A stretch of DNA of 11,839 nt from DATLZC01 sp037444005 (GCA_037444005.1 JBBING010000072.1:1-11839); one strand, 5' to 3'. Shown: positions 1 through 7,496, numbered from the stretch's first letter. The notes: generated from the letters alone by a model not told the origin. Numbers and translations: made by a program.

Positions 1-35
1 GTGGGCCCGTCGAGGGCCACTATAGGGCCGCCGAT

Positions 36-51
36 GCGGTCTGACAACCGC
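36..51. promoter_or_regulatory. Short inverted repeat abutting the -35 box of the cupredoxin promoter
   Basis: GCGGT (36-40) and ACCGC (47-51) form a 5-bp inverted repeat with a 6-base centre, ending one base before the -35 box. The position suits an activator or repressor site, but five base pairs can easily arise by chance in DNA this rich in GC. No known regulator motif is recognised. Confidence 0.2.
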
Positions 52-81
52 TTGCCACGGTGCAGACTCGGGGCCTATACT
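52..81 (+). promoter_or_regulatory. Sigma70-type promoter of the cupredoxin gene
   Basis: A -35 box TTGCCA (52-57) and a -10 box TATACT (76-81) each match consensus at five of six positions and are 18 bases apart. Transcription would start near 88, giving a leader of about 55 bases that ends in a strong ribosome site, AAGGAGG (127-133 region), 10 bases before the ATG. It is the best promoter match I see in the window. Confidence 0.6.
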
Positions 82-142
82 CGGCATCCAGATTCATCAG
101 GGCATGGGTTGCCCGCATCATGCGTAAGGAGGATGGTGTGCC

Positions 143-640
143 ATGGATGGATGGAAGCGAACGTTGGCGCTGGGGCTGCTTGGGAGCGTCGCGCTGACAG
201 CGGCCGCGGTCGTGGCCGTGGCGTGCGGCGGCGGCGAGGAGGAGGGTGGCGGCAGCGAGGCGACGACCGTCACCGTTACCCTGGGCGAATGGCTCGTCGA
301 GCCCGACCCCGATTCGGCGCCTGCGGGCAAGATCACGTTCACGGCGAACAACGAAGGCACCATCGAGCACGAGCTCGTCATCATCAAGACCGACCTCGCG
401 CCCGACGCGCTGCCCACTAACGAGGACGGCACGGTGAACGAGGACGCCGAGGGGATCGAGGTCATCGACGAGATCGAGGAGTTTGAGGCCGGCGGGAGCG
501 AGTCGCTCACCGTGACGCTGGAACCGGGGAAGTACGTGCTCATCTGTAACATCGGTCCGTCCTCCGAAGAGGAGGCCGGACACATGGAGCACGAAGCCCA
601 CTACAAGGAGGGTATGCACGCCGCCTTCACCGTAGAATAG
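143..640 (+). CDS. Secreted cupredoxin (plastocyanin-like) lipoprotein
   Basis: Likely a blue-copper electron carrier or copper-binding protein anchored outside the membrane. The 165-residue product starts with a signal peptide (K5-R6, hydrophobic stretch 8-27) ending at Cys28. The residues before it (AVA) make a slightly atypical lipobox, and a Gly/Glu-rich linker (29-39) follows, as is usual for surface lipoproteins. The remainder has the cupredoxin order of ligands: His76 in an EHEL strand, Cys135 in YVLICN, then His147, His150 or His153, and Met158. This is the His...Cys...His...Met pattern of type 1 copper sites. The 139-153 loop between Cys and Met is longer and more acidic than in small plastocyanins, and residues 94-115 are also strongly acidic. 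The ATG is fixed by AAGGAGG at 10 bases spacing. It stands alone with its own promoter. The fold is likely; the redox partner is unknown. Confidence 0.85.
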   Translation: MDGWKRTLALGLLGSVALTAAAVVAVACGGGEEEGGGSEATTVTVTLGEWLVEPDPDSAPAGKITFTANNEGTIEHELVIIKTDLAPDALPTNEDGTVNEDAEGIEVIDEIEEFEAGGSESLTVTLEPGKYVLICNIGPSSEEEAGHMEHEAHYKEGMHAAFTVE

Positions 641-672
641 CGCCCGCGGGCCGTGCCGAGGCCAGGCGGAGG

Positions 673-700
673 CCGCTCGGGCCGGGCTGCGGCCGAGCGG
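673..700 (+). terminator. GC hairpin after the cupredoxin gene, possible terminator
   Basis: CCGCTCGG-G-CC (673-683) pairs with GGCCGAGCGG (691-700), giving a 10-bp stem with one bulged G and a 7-base loop, 32 bases after the stop codon. There is no T-run behind it, so it may instead stabilise the 3' end of the mRNA. Confidence 0.35.
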
Positions 701-778
701 ACGGAGGCGCGTTGTCACGCTGCCGCCAACTACAGCGACGCGCGGCGGCATGCTGAGGAGAGCGCAGCGGGCACCCTC

Positions 779-949
779 GTCATGCTGAGGCCGAGCGCAG
801 CGAGGCCGAAGCATCTCTTCCCCCGGCGTACCACGACGCCCAGCGACCGCGCGACCTTCGTGGGCGCACGGAGGGCGCGAGCCGTCATGGGAGACGTTCG
901 GGCGGGTGAGAGGAGATGCTTCGTCGGCCTGCGGCCTCCTCAGCATGAC
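779..949 (+). repeat. 171-bp element with GTCATGCTGAGG ends, left copy
   Basis: The element begins GTCATGCTGAGG (779-790) and ends with the exact reverse complement (938-949). Inside each end lies CGAAGCATCTC facing inward (its complement GAGATGCTTCG starts at 913), so each end is a two-block arm around a short variable core. A second copy lies inverted at 7824-7993. Hand alignment gives about 22 differences in 171 positions (roughly 87% identity), nearly all in the centre. Similarity runs on to about 960 (CGTATCCCCCA). It is MITE-like in form, but no clear target duplication or transposase is seen. Confidence 0.8.
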
Positions 950-970
950 CGTATCCCCCACCCCTGAAGG

Positions 971-986
971 CCACCCTTCAGGGTGG
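971..986. repeat. Palindromic hairpin, variant type C
   Basis: CCACCC-TTCA-GGGTGG forms a 6-bp stem on a TTCA loop. It matches the core of the type A hairpins (CCACGC/GCGTGG) with one base pair swapped in both arms. Confidence 0.6.
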
Positions 987-1025
987 GCGTCGTCGTACTC
1001 GAAGGCCGCCGGCCCATGGGACCCC

Positions 1026-1045
1026 GGCCACGCTGAAGCGTGGCC
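1026..1045. repeat. Palindromic hairpin type A (TGAA loop)
   Basis: GGCCACGC-TGAA-GCGTGGCC has a perfect 8-bp stem. It is the first of three type A copies on the left side, spaced about 190 and 85 bases apart and alternating with type B. Confidence 0.85.
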
Positions 1046-1059
1046 TTTATCGATAAAGG
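1044..1059. repeat. AT-rich perfect palindrome CCTTTATCGATAAAGG
   Basis: This 16-base perfect palindrome overlaps the end of a type A hairpin by two bases. It stands out as AT-rich in a GC-rich region. The neighbouring type A tails read GGCCTTCA or GGCCTTCC, so it may have grown from such a tail. It could be a protein-binding site, but no family is recognised. Confidence 0.5.
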
Positions 1060-1116
1060 AGGAGGCCCGCGCCGCATGGTTCGGTCTCGCCGCCCCCGCC
1101 GATTCTCACCGGTGAA

Positions 1117-1136
1117 GGGCAGGCTTCAGCCTGCCC
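1117..1136. repeat. Palindromic hairpin type B (TTCA loop)
   Basis: GGGCAGGC-TTCA-GCCTGCCC has a perfect 8-bp stem. It is preceded by TGAA and followed by CGGCGTG, flanks shared with the copy at 1261. Confidence 0.85.
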
Positions 1137-1216
1137 GGCGTGCCGCAGGCCGACACACCTTCGTCGCCCACGTACGCCGGCACCCCACGTCAGGCCCCTT
1201 CGGGCCATGACACGCC

Positions 1217-1236
1217 GGCCACGCTGAAGCGTGGCC
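1217..1236. repeat. Palindromic hairpin type A (TGAA loop)
   Basis: This is identical to the copy at 1026. It is preceded by CGCC and followed by TTCA, the complement of the TGAA that precedes type B copies. Confidence 0.85.
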
Positions 1237-1260
1237 TTCACCGTCGGGGAAGCCGATGAA

Positions 1261-1280
1261 GGGCAGGCTTCAGCCTGCCC
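1261..1280. repeat. Palindromic hairpin type B (TTCA loop)
   Basis: This is identical to the copy at 1117, with the same TGAA before and CGGCGTG after. Confidence 0.85.
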
Positions 1281-1301
1281 GGCGTGAACCCACGGCTTAA
1301 C

Positions 1302-1321
1302 GGCCACGCTGAAGCGTGGCC
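1302..1321. repeat. Palindromic hairpin type A (TGAA loop)
   Basis: This third identical type A copy on the left side ends the array. No further copy lies between here and the ferredoxin gene. Confidence 0.85.
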
Positions 1322-1397
1322 TTCCATCGAGGGGGATGGGCGGATGGGGGAAGGGCGGGCGGAAAAGCGGGTAGGGCCCAACGCGGGCGCGGCGCGG

Positions 1398-1443
1398 TGT
1401 GGCGTTTCCTGGGCTGGTGTTCCGCCCAGGCAGACGCGCCACA
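1398..1443 (+). promoter_or_regulatory. Nested stem-loop in the likely ferredoxin leader
   Basis: An outer 7-bp stem TGTGGCG (1398-1404) / CGCCACA (1437-1443) encloses an inner 7-bp stem CCTGGGC (1408-1414) / GCCCAGG (1424-1430). The inner loop has nine bases and the junction is asymmetric (TTT against CAGACG). It ends 68 bases before the ferredoxin ATG. It is followed by AAAGGGGG rather than a T-run, so it does not look like a standard terminator. Leader structure, protein site and repeat relic all remain possible. Confidence 0.45.
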
Positions 1444-1511
1444 AAGGGGGCCGTTTGGCTCATGCGCATCCATCGTCGGCGGCGCTATCGTGCGCGGCAC
1501 AGGAGGTCCGC

Positions 1512-1718
1512 ATGTCGCCGGCCGCGACACGCATGGCGACCTTCGTCATCGACCGGGAGCGCTGCATGGGGTGCGGCGCGTGCGTCGACGTATGCTTCCC
1601 CGGCGCCATCCGCGTCTCCGGCAGCGTCTTCACGATCGACCCCGCGCGGTGCGACGGATGCGGCCTGTGCGCGCGCTACTGCCCGCTCCGCGCGGTCGCG
1701 CCCGCCCCTTCCCGCTAG
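1512..1718 (+). CDS. Small 2x[4Fe-4S] ferredoxin
   Basis: This 68-residue soluble electron carrier of the bacterial dicluster type has two cysteine sets. The first is Cys18, Cys21, Cys24, Cys28 (CxxCxxCxxxC) and the second is Cys47, Cys50, Cys53, Cys57 followed by Pro58. The fourth cysteine of the first set is followed by Phe-Pro instead of the common Pro, a small deviation. The pseudo-twofold layout (DRERC...DPARC) is typical. The start is the ATG at 1512, with AGGAGGT (1501-1507) just ahead; a second in-frame ATG at 1533 would drop seven residues but lacks its own ribosome site. It is a single gene, convergent with the SDR gene, with only four bases between the stop codons and no terminator visible there. 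A partner enzyme cannot be named. The SDR and nitroreductase-like proteins nearby are on the other strand. Confidence 0.85.
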   Translation: MSPAATRMATFVIDRERCMGCGACVDVCFPGAIRVSGSVFTIDPARCDGCGLCARYCPLRAVAPAPSR

Positions 1719-1722
1719 CCCC

Positions 1723-2559
1723 TCAATCCATCGGCGTTCCGCCGTTCACGTTCAGCGTCTGCCCCGTGATCCACGAGGCGTCGTCGCTGGCGAAGAACGC
1801 CACGGCCGCGGCGATATCGGACCCTCGCCCCTGCCGTCCCAGCGGAATCGTTCGCAGCGCCCCCTGCTTCATCGCCTCGAACGCGACGCCGTAGCGTCCG
1901 GCCATCCGGGCGAAGGTGTCATCCATCATGTCCGTGTCCACCGACCCCAGCGCGACGCAGTTCACCGTGATCTGATAGGCCGCGGCCTCCTGCGCCAGCA
2001 TCTGGGTGAGCCCGATGACCCCGAACTTGGTCGCGCAGTAGGCCCCGTAGAACGGGATGCCCTGCCGTCCCGCCGTCGAGGAGATGTTGACGATGCGGCC
2101 GCCCCGGCCGGCCTCGATCATCGCGGGGATGACGGCGGCGCACATCTGGTACACGCCGTTCAGGTTCACGTCGACCACCCGGTACCATTCGGCCTCATCG
2201 ATCTCCCAGAGCGGCCGGTCCCCGCAGAAGGCCGCGCCGGCGTTGTTGACGAGGATGTCGACCCGCCCGAAGCGCCCCAGCGCCGCCGCAACAGCGTTCC
2301 GGGCGTCCTCCCGTTTCGTCACGTCGCAGTCCAGGGCCAGCGCGCGCCGTCCGAGCGCCTCGATCTCTTCGGCGACCGACGCGACGCCCTTCCATCCCTG
2401 CGCCCGTTCGTGCTCGGGGAACGTCGCGGGGTCGCGAGGCGCGCCCGTGACCACGACGTCGGCGCCGTCCTCGGCCAGCCGCAGAGCGATCGCGCGGCCG
2501 ATGCCCCGCATGCGGCCCGCGCCCGTGACGATGGCGACCTTCCTTTCGAGACCCGACAT
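1723..2559 (-). CDS. SDR-family NAD(P)-dependent oxidoreductase
   Basis: This is a classical short-chain dehydrogenase/reductase of 278 residues; the substrate cannot be read from the sequence. It has a Rossmann glycine motif TGAGRMRGIG (12-21), the D77-x-D79 strand end, NNAG (105-108), and the catalytic set Asn132, Ser161, Tyr174 and Lys178 (YCATK). The C-terminal ITGQTLNVNGG is typical of the FabG-like group. Two things are unusual: the glycine motif is two residues longer than TGxxxGxG, and the loop after the second strand (about 40-57, PRDPATFPEHERAQGW) is long and lacks the acidic residue that would favour NAD, hinting at NADP(H). The start is ATG with GAGGAG about seven bases ahead. It lies 64 bases after the CDF gene on the same strand and may be the last gene of that unit. 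Confidence 0.9.
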   Translation of the reverse strand: MSGLERKVAIVTGAGRMRGIGRAIALRLAEDGADVVVTGAPRDPATFPEHERAQGWKGVASVAEEIEALGRRALALDCDVTKREDARNAVAAALGRFGRVDILVNNAGAAFCGDRPLWEIDEAEWYRVVDVNLNGVYQMCAAVIPAMIEAGRGGRIVNISSTAGRQGIPFYGAYCATKFGVIGLTQMLAQEAAAYQITVNCVALGSVDTDMMDDTFARMAGRYGVAFEAMKQGALRTIPLGRQGRGSDIAAAVAFFASDDASWITGQTLNVNGGTPMD

Positions 2560-2598
2560 GACGCGCTCCTCTCGAATCCGTACTCGTGCCTCGAGCGC

Positions 2599-2604
2599 AG
2601 TATA
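2599..2604 (-). promoter_or_regulatory. Possible -10 box before the SDR gene
   Basis: TATACT on the minus strand lies 39 bases upstream of the SDR start codon, in the gap after the CDF gene. No reasonable -35 box is found 16-18 bases further up, so the evidence for a separate SDR promoter is weak. Confidence 0.25.
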
Positions 2605-2623
2605 GGGGCGGATACGCGAGGCG

Positions 2624-3601
2624 CTACGGGGTCGCCTGTGCTTCGGGGTCGTCGCCGGTGGCGGCGCTCATGGGAGGAGGGGTGTGGAACGGCCCGCGGT
2701 AGCGGCCGTCGTCGGGCTCGACGTGGATGGTGACGATCGCGCCCGGCAGCTCCTCGCGGATGTCGTGCTCGACGCGCTCGCAGAGGTCGTGGGCCTCGCT
2801 CACGGGCATCGCCGGGTCCACCAGCATGTGCATATCGACGTACCGCTGGCGGCCCGACTTCCGGGTGCGCAGCCGATGGTAGCCGCGGACGGGCCCCCGG
2901 TGCGCCGCCAGCACGCGCTCGACGTGGCGCAGCTCCTCCGACGGGAGCGCAACGTCCATCACCTCGGGGAGCGCGCTGCGAAAGACAGCGACGCCCGACC
3001 ACGCGAGGTACGTCCCGAGCCCGAGGGCCACCAGCGGGTCGAACACCCAGATGTCGGTGAGGCCGACCAGCGCGAGCGCCAGCAGGATCGAGGCCGCCTG
3101 CGCGATGTTGGTCATGAGGTGCCGGCTGTCGGCGCGGAGAGCCACGGAGCCCGTGCGCCGGGCCGCCGAAAGCACGTAGGCGAGCACTCCCGCGTTCACT
3201 CCAGCCGTCAGCAGCATCGTCCCGAAGGCGGGCCCGAGATCGATGGCGACCTCGCCGGTTACGAGGCGGTCGATCGCGCGCCAGTAGACCAGCGCCGCGC
3301 CGGCGGCGATCAGCATGCCCTGCGCGCCAGCGGCGAGGCTCTCGGCCTTGCCGTGCCCGTAGGGATGCTCTTCGTCGGGCGGATTCGCGGCCCAGCGGAT
3401 GGTCGCGAATGCGAGCGCGGACGCCGCGGCGTCCTGCGCGCTGTCGATGCCGTCCGAGAGCACGGCGACCGAGCCCGTGACGAGGCCGGCCGCGAGCTTG
3501 AGGAGCATGAGGACGACGTTCGCCCCGAACGAAAGCAGCGCGGCCCGGGACGCCAGATCGGCCGCGATCCGAACCAGCCCGCGCGAGAGGCTCGCCGCCA
3601 T
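2624..3601 (-). CDS. Cation diffusion facilitator (CDF) metal transporter
   Basis: This inner-membrane exporter of divalent metal (zinc, iron or manganese type) is probably a proton antiporter working as a dimer. The 325 residues fit the family: six membrane segments in about 20-205, then a cytoplasmic metal-binding domain (about 210-300) ending TIHVEP. Membrane segment 2 carries the site-A pair Asp53 and Asp57 (SDGIDSAQD). The conserved HPYGHGKAES follows at 79-88. In segment 5 the usual HxxxD is His161-x3-Asn165, so one expected carboxylate ligand is replaced by an amide. This could change metal preference. The Pro-rich tail 305-325 is not conserved in the family. The start is ATG; no ribosome site is visible, but a TAGAAT lies just upstream. 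It sits 43 bases after the flippase-like gene. The metal cannot be named from sequence alone. Confidence 0.9.
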   Translation of the reverse strand: MAASLSRGLVRIAADLASRAALLSFGANVVLMLLKLAAGLVTGSVAVLSDGIDSAQDAAASALAFATIRWAANPPDEEHPYGHGKAESLAAGAQGMLIAAGAALVYWRAIDRLVTGEVAIDLGPAFGTMLLTAGVNAGVLAYVLSAARRTGSVALRADSRHLMTNIAQAASILLALALVGLTDIWVFDPLVALGLGTYLAWSGVAVFRSALPEVMDVALPSEELRHVERVLAAHRGPVRGYHRLRTRKSGRQRYVDMHMLVDPAMPVSEAHDLCERVEHDIREELPGAIVTIHVEPDDGRYRGPFHTPPPMSAATGDDPEAQATP

Positions 3602-3609
3602 ACGCCCCG

Positions 3610-3615
3610 ATTCTA
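3610..3615 (-). promoter_or_regulatory. Possible -10 box for a leaderless CDF transcript
   Basis: TAGAAT on the minus strand ends eight bases before the CDF ATG. Transcription from it would start at or next to the A of the ATG, giving an mRNA without a leader. The gene has no ribosome-binding sequence, which agrees. No good -35 box is seen. Confidence 0.3.
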
Positions 3616-3644
3616 CCGGTCCCCGCGCCCCCGTAGTGCCACGC

Positions 3645-4649
3645 TTACCCCTCGGGGACCGCTTCGACGGCGGACGGAGGTTCGGCCGGCGCGGGCACGC
3701 GCGCCATCTTCCGGCCCAGAATCGCGAACGCGGCGAGCCCCACGATGACGCCGAACCACAGCGTCCCGAAGCGGATCACCAGCGTCGCCACGGCCGCCGC
3801 GCTCGCCGAAAGGTGGAGCAGGCTCTGCGAGAGGCCGGTGATGCCTCCCTCCGCGACGCCCAGCCCGCCGGGCGTGAACAGAATCGCCGCCGCGAGCGTG
3901 GCGATGGGCAAGATGAACGCCGACTTCAGCAGCAGATCGAGAGAGGGGTCGAGCCCCACACCGAGGAACGTCACGAACATGGCGGCGACTTCGAAGAACC
4001 ACGAGGCGATGCTCAGCCCCGTCATGAGGAAGACGCTCCACGGAGACAGCAGGGTGTACGACGACTCGTAGAACTCCTGGAAGTGGGGCACGAACCGCTT
4101 GACGACTGGGATTCGCTCGCCTAGCGCCATGAGCCACGCCGCGAACCCGCGGTGACGCGCCGCGAACACCAGGGCCACCGACCCCACAGCGACCACGACC
4201 ACCACGGGCCACAGGTTTCGGAACATCACGACGCCGATGGAGGCCAGAATCAGCAATGCAATGGAGTCGGTGAGCCGCTCGGCGATGAGGATGGGGGCGC
4301 TCCGGGCGGCAGGTGTGCCGTGGACCTCACGGAGCAGGTAGCTCTTCAGCCATTCGCCGACCTTGCCCGGCGTCACCACCATACCCAGGCCCGAGTAGTA
4401 GATGAGCAGGCTATTCCACTTCGACAGGCCCCGGACGCCGATCTGGGCGAGGTAGAACTCCCACTTGATGAACCGCAGGACGTAGTTGAAGGACGTCAGC
4501 GCCAGGATGAGGGGCAAGAGCTCCCAGCGGAACTCCTCGAAGCTCGCGGCCAGGTCCTTGAAATCGGCGTAGAACGAGAGGCCGACGTACACGAGCACGC
4601 CGAGCAGGAGCGAGAGGAGGAGCTTGCCGCGCAGGCCCTCGAGGTTCAC
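3645..4649 (-). CDS. Flippase-like / LPG-synthase-type integral membrane protein (UPF0104)
   Basis: This polytopic membrane protein of 334 residues belongs to the family that includes the lipid-flipping half of lysylphosphatidylglycerol synthase (MprF) and AglD-like proteins (PF03706, TIGR00374-like). Family signatures are TPGKVGEWLKSYLL (93-106), ERLTD (124-128) and TPGGLGVAEGG (259-269), with about seven to eight hydrophobic segments between 9 and 312. There is no soluble aminoacyl-transferase domain, so it is the transmembrane part alone. Free-standing members often sit near lipid-linked glycan or polar-lipid genes, but none are here, so the substrate is unknown. The start is GTG at 4649 without a clear ribosome site and is therefore somewhat uncertain. 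The Pro/Glu-rich tail (317-334) is probably cytoplasmic and disordered. It is the first gene of a likely unit with the CDF and SDR genes. Confidence 0.85.
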   Translation of the reverse strand: MNLEGLRGKLLLSLLLGVLVYVGLSFYADFKDLAASFEEFRWELLPLILALTSFNYVLRFIKWEFYLAQIGVRGLSKWNSLLIYYSGLGMVVTPGKVGEWLKSYLLREVHGTPAARSAPILIAERLTDSIALLILASIGVVMFRNLWPVVVVVAVGSVALVFAARHRGFAAWLMALGERIPVVKRFVPHFQEFYESSYTLLSPWSVFLMTGLSIASWFFEVAAMFVTFLGVGLDPSLDLLLKSAFILPIATLAAAILFTPGGLGVAEGGITGLSQSLLHLSASAAAVATLVIRFGTLWFGVIVGLAAFAILGRKMARVPAPAEPPSAVEAVPEG

Positions 4650-4728
4650 GGGAGGACGCCGTCCCCGGGTGTCATCGTCCGCTCAACAGTAGCACGCCCC
4701 GGGGGTCAGACACATCGGGGTTCTCGCG

Positions 4729-4763
4729 CGTCCGCACGGGCGCCCAGAGCGCGCACGCGGACG
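4729..4763 (-). terminator. Stem-loop after the DUF362 gene, weak terminator candidate
   Basis: CGTCCGC (4729-4735) pairs with GCGGACG (4757-4763) around a 21-base GC-rich loop containing GGGCGCCC. It starts about 25 bases past the DUF362 stop codon on the minus strand. There is no T-run, so it may only separate the two transcription units. Confidence 0.25.
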
Positions 4764-4787
4764 GAGGACCGGCATCGGGGCCGCGCG

Positions 4788-5915
4788 CTAATAGCTGTCG
4801 AACAGGCGGCCCCACTCGTTCTGCTTCGCGCGCTTCACGTGGCCGCGGCCGTGCAGGTTCCACCAGATGCCGTTGTAGTAGAGGTTCGACGCGAAGTACG
4901 CCCACGGCACGATGGGCGTGCGCAGCAGCAGCCCCTCGAACGGGTGGAGCGGGCCCCAGTAGATGAGCTTCTGTCCCCAGCTCGCGAACGTGTCCTCGTC
5001 GCCGCGGAACCCGAAGTTGATCCCCTCGATGTCCATCCCCACGACCTCGATGTCCCGCGGGTCCCCGCAGCCGAGGCCGCGCTCGTGGGCCAGGCGGATG
5101 AACTTCAGCTCGAGCGGGTCGAACCCCATGAGCTTCGCCGCGATGGCGTCGATCGCCACCATGTCCGACGAGGCCAGAATCAGGTTCTTCACGTGAGGCC
5201 GCATCGCGCGCGGCCCGGGGCCGTCGCCGGCGATGGTGCCGTCCATGACGGCGAAGAGGCCGGGATGAATCTCCTTCTGGATGGCGAGCAGGTCCACGAG
5301 GGTCTCGTGGATGCGTGAGTGCGTCCAGTGGCGCTTCAGGTGCAAGAGCCCGCCGAAGGCGTTCTTCATCGCGCCCGTCATCGTGGTGAAGACGTGCGTC
5401 TTCAGTGTCGGCAGGTGAATGACGTTCTTCCCGAAGAACGCCTGCGGCACCTCGATGCCGTCGGGGAAGATCTTGTCCAGCACCAGCATCTCGGCCTTCG
5501 GGGCGTACCGCACCCAGGGCACGCCCTTGTCGGTCACGTGGAGGCTCTGGAGGCCGTACTTGTCGAGCACGACCTTGTGCTTGTTGTTGACCTCGCCCAC
5601 GTGGGAGTCGACGACCACGGTGCCGTTCTGGATGGGGAGCAGGTCGGTGTACCCGTCCTCCCGAAGGGTGCGGATGACGCCTTCGAGCTGCCACGGCGTG
5701 GTCGAGCACGCCGGGAAGTACTTCTGCCACGAGATGTTGATTTTCAGGATGGTGGGCGCGTCCTTCGGCAGCGCCTCGCGGTACCCGGCCATGCGCATCA
5801 GCCGGCCGATGTCATCGAGCACGGTGTTGGCGCTGGTGTAGAGCACGGCGACCTTCGCGTGGGTCACGCGCGAGGGCGCCGATTCCGTGACGGCGTGTTC
5901 GCGTTCGATCGTCAA
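4788..5915 (-). CDS. DUF362 domain-containing protein
   Basis: This 375-residue protein of the DUF362 family (PF04015) has no settled function; some members are fused to or sit beside ferredoxin domains. Seen here are the family blocks LPTLKTH (168-174), MKNAFGG (183-189), DGTIAGDGPGP (225-235) and SSDMVAIDAIAAKLMG (249-264). There are no CxxCxxCxxxC clusters, so it carries no ferredoxin domain of its own. About 70 residues after the domain (305-375) form an aromatic-rich tail (many Trp and Tyr) that I do not recognise and that may contact membrane or partner. The start is TTG, supported by GGAGG six bases ahead; the first alternative, GTG at residue 17, has no such support. It lies 126 bases after the nitroreductase-like gene on the same strand, suggesting joint expression. 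Family is sure; role is not. Confidence 0.85.
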   Translation of the reverse strand: MTIEREHAVTESAPSRVTHAKVAVLYTSANTVLDDIGRLMRMAGYREALPKDAPTILKINISWQKYFPACSTTPWQLEGVIRTLREDGYTDLLPIQNGTVVVDSHVGEVNNKHKVVLDKYGLQSLHVTDKGVPWVRYAPKAEMLVLDKIFPDGIEVPQAFFGKNVIHLPTLKTHVFTTMTGAMKNAFGGLLHLKRHWTHSRIHETLVDLLAIQKEIHPGLFAVMDGTIAGDGPGPRAMRPHVKNLILASSDMVAIDAIAAKLMGFDPLELKFIRLAHERGLGCGDPRDIEVVGMDIEGINFGFRGDEDTFASWGQKLIYWGPLHPFEGLLLRTPIVPWAYFASNLYYNGIWWNLHGRGHVKRAKQNEWGRLFDSY

Positions 5916-5940
5916 GGGCGACCTCCGAGACCGGCGTATG

Positions 5941-5957
5941 CGGAGCCCTCGGCTCCG
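5941..5957 (-). promoter_or_regulatory. Hairpin in the gap upstream of DUF362
   Basis: On the minus strand CGGAGCC-GAG-GGCTCCG forms a 7-bp stem with a 3-base loop, ending about 12 bases before the GGAGG site of the DUF362 gene. No T-run follows. It could mark an RNA processing or stability point between the two genes or influence translation of DUF362; this is inferred from position only. Confidence 0.3.
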
Positions 5958-6041
5958 TCATCATCATCGGCGCGGGTGTGCGCCGTGTACAGATGGTACC
6001 ACGCCGAACGCGGGCCACGCTTGCAGCCGCGGCCTCCTTTC

Positions 6042-7376
6042 CTACGCGCGGGCGCCCGCGAGCTCTCGCTTGCCCTTGGCCGGCGCGCCGACCGCGTCGC
6101 CGTGCCACAGGCGCATGTGGTTCGCCTGCGTCTCCGTGTAGGCGCCTTCGGGGTAGTACCGGTCGTAGAAGTCCAGGTCCAGGTGGTGCGCCTGCACCCA
6201 GTAGCTGCACAGCTCCATGGCAGGCACGTTCGGCGGAAAGCGGCCATACGTCTCGTACATGTACGTGCAGATGTCCTTGACGCACTGCACCAGCTTGTCC
6301 GAATACCGCGGCACGCCGAGCTGGAACTCGTGCCGGTCTTTGTAAGGCACCTTCTGGGAGCTCTCCGGGTTGTAGATGCCCTCCGGTCCGAACTTGGCCT
6401 GGACGACGGCGTCGACGGCGTCGGCCATGCTCGCGAAATACGGCGGGCAGTACGCCTCGAGCACGCCGTCGATGCCGACCGGGACGGGGAACGGCGAGCC
6501 CGGGGGCGTGACGTGGCGGAAGCCCAGCGCCTGCGACATCACCATAGGGTTGACGGCGGCGTGAATCCATCCGCCGAGGCCCATGGCCTGCTCGGCCAGC
6601 GCGATGTTCTGGAGGATGAACGCGGGCTCGACCTCCTCGCCGAAGCGGAGCTGCGACAGCGGCAGCGGCCGGTTGGGGTCGAGCAGCCCCTCCTTCACCC
6701 ATCGCTCGCAGCCGGCGGGGCGCATGCCATTCAGATCGTCGACGATGTAGGCGCCGCCGTCGGCCCAACCGCACACCAGCAGCAGCCCGTTGATGTACTG
6801 CCAGGTGTGGTTGACCACAGGAAGGAAGACCGTCGAACCCGGGATGTTCGAATCCCAGATGTTGAACGAGAGCATCGCAGGATACGACCGCGGATGCTCG
6901 GGCCGATGGTCGAGGATTTTGATCCGGTGCGCCCGGAAGGCGTCGAGCAGCGTGTCGCGGTCGTCGTCGGTGGCGTACGCGCGGATCTTGTCGGCGCAGA
7001 CGTCCTTGAGGCGCACCAGGTACGAGCCCTCGTCGTTGAAGTACAGCAGTTCCGTGCTGTGCGACCCGCACGGACTGGCCCACGTGCGCCCCGTGAACTG
7101 GAGCATGGTGTTGCCGCTGGCGCTCCGGCCTCGGTCGTCTTTGAACGGAAGGTCCGAGAGGTTGAAGCCGCTGATGCCGGTGCCCGCCTGCACCAGCAGG
7201 GCTTCCTCGATCTCGTCGAGCGGGATGGGCTCCTTGTCCGACTTGTACTTGTTCGGGCCGTCGGGGATTTCGGCGCCCAGCGCCACTCGGCGGGACCTTC
7301 GGTTGAAGATGGCCTCGAAGAGCGGGTAGCTCCAGGCGGCGCGGACGCCCGGGTGTGTCGTGATGCGGTCGGTCAT
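6042..7376 (-). CDS. Nitroreductase-fold protein, uncharacterised
   Basis: A probable flavin-binding protein of 444 residues, about twice the length of a simple nitroreductase. Family-like stretches are NRRSRR (25-30), the classic phosphate-contacting start of nitroreductases; PIPLDEIEEALLVQAGTGIS (50-69); a helix with ILQNIALAEQAMGLGGWIHA (254-273) that matches the 'alaaealGLg' segment; and GIDGVLEAYCPPY (301-313). The long middle part (70-245) and the last 120 residues are not recognised, and no Fe-S cysteine sets are present. The open frame continues to 7502, but the ATG at 7376 is chosen because GGAGG lies seven bases ahead and upstream residues are low-complexity. It is followed by DUF362, so a shared redox role is plausible. 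Fold assignment is moderate; the reaction is unknown. Confidence 0.6.
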   Translation of the reverse strand: MTDRITTHPGVRAAWSYPLFEAIFNRRSRRVALGAEIPDGPNKYKSDKEPIPLDEIEEALLVQAGTGISGFNLSDLPFKDDRGRSASGNTMLQFTGRTWASPCGSHSTELLYFNDEGSYLVRLKDVCADKIRAYATDDDRDTLLDAFRAHRIKILDHRPEHPRSYPAMLSFNIWDSNIPGSTVFLPVVNHTWQYINGLLLVCGWADGGAYIVDDLNGMRPAGCERWVKEGLLDPNRPLPLSQLRFGEEVEPAFILQNIALAEQAMGLGGWIHAAVNPMVMSQALGFRHVTPPGSPFPVPVGIDGVLEAYCPPYFASMADAVDAVVQAKFGPEGIYNPESSQKVPYKDRHEFQLGVPRYSDKLVQCVKDICTYMYETYGRFPPNVPAMELCSYWVQAHHLDLDFYDRYYPEGAYTETQANHMRLWHGDAVGAPAKGKRELAGARA

Positions 7377-7413
7377 GGTGTGGCCTCCTCGGTGCGGTGC
7401 CCAGTGAGGGTCG

Positions 7414-7442
7414 ATTGTACCACCGTCGCCGCCGTTCTGTAA
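7414..7442 (-). promoter_or_regulatory. Possible promoter of the nitroreductase-like/DUF362 pair
   Basis: On the minus strand TACAAT (7414-7419) matches the -10 consensus at five of six bases. A poor -35 (TTACAG) lies 17 bases further up. Transcription would begin near 7407, about 30 bases before the ATG and just ahead of its GGAGG site. Confidence 0.35.
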
Positions 7443-7496
7443 TGCAAACGCCCCCATTCCACCGCCGACGGGCGGGGCGGGGCCCCACGGGCCGCC

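Larger units (their letters stand above)
641..1511. other. Gene-free repeat region between cupredoxin and ferredoxin
   Basis: These 871 bases carry no convincing gene. In order they hold a hairpin (673-700), a degenerate repeat arm (about 747-770: GGCATGCTGAGGAG...), the 171-bp element (779-949), six short palindromic hairpins between 971 and 1321, a 16-bp AT-rich palindrome (1044-1059), a purine-rich stretch (1322-1375) with nothing recognisable, and a nested stem-loop (1398-1443) before the ferredoxin. Open frames across it come from the repeats themselves. Confidence 0.8.
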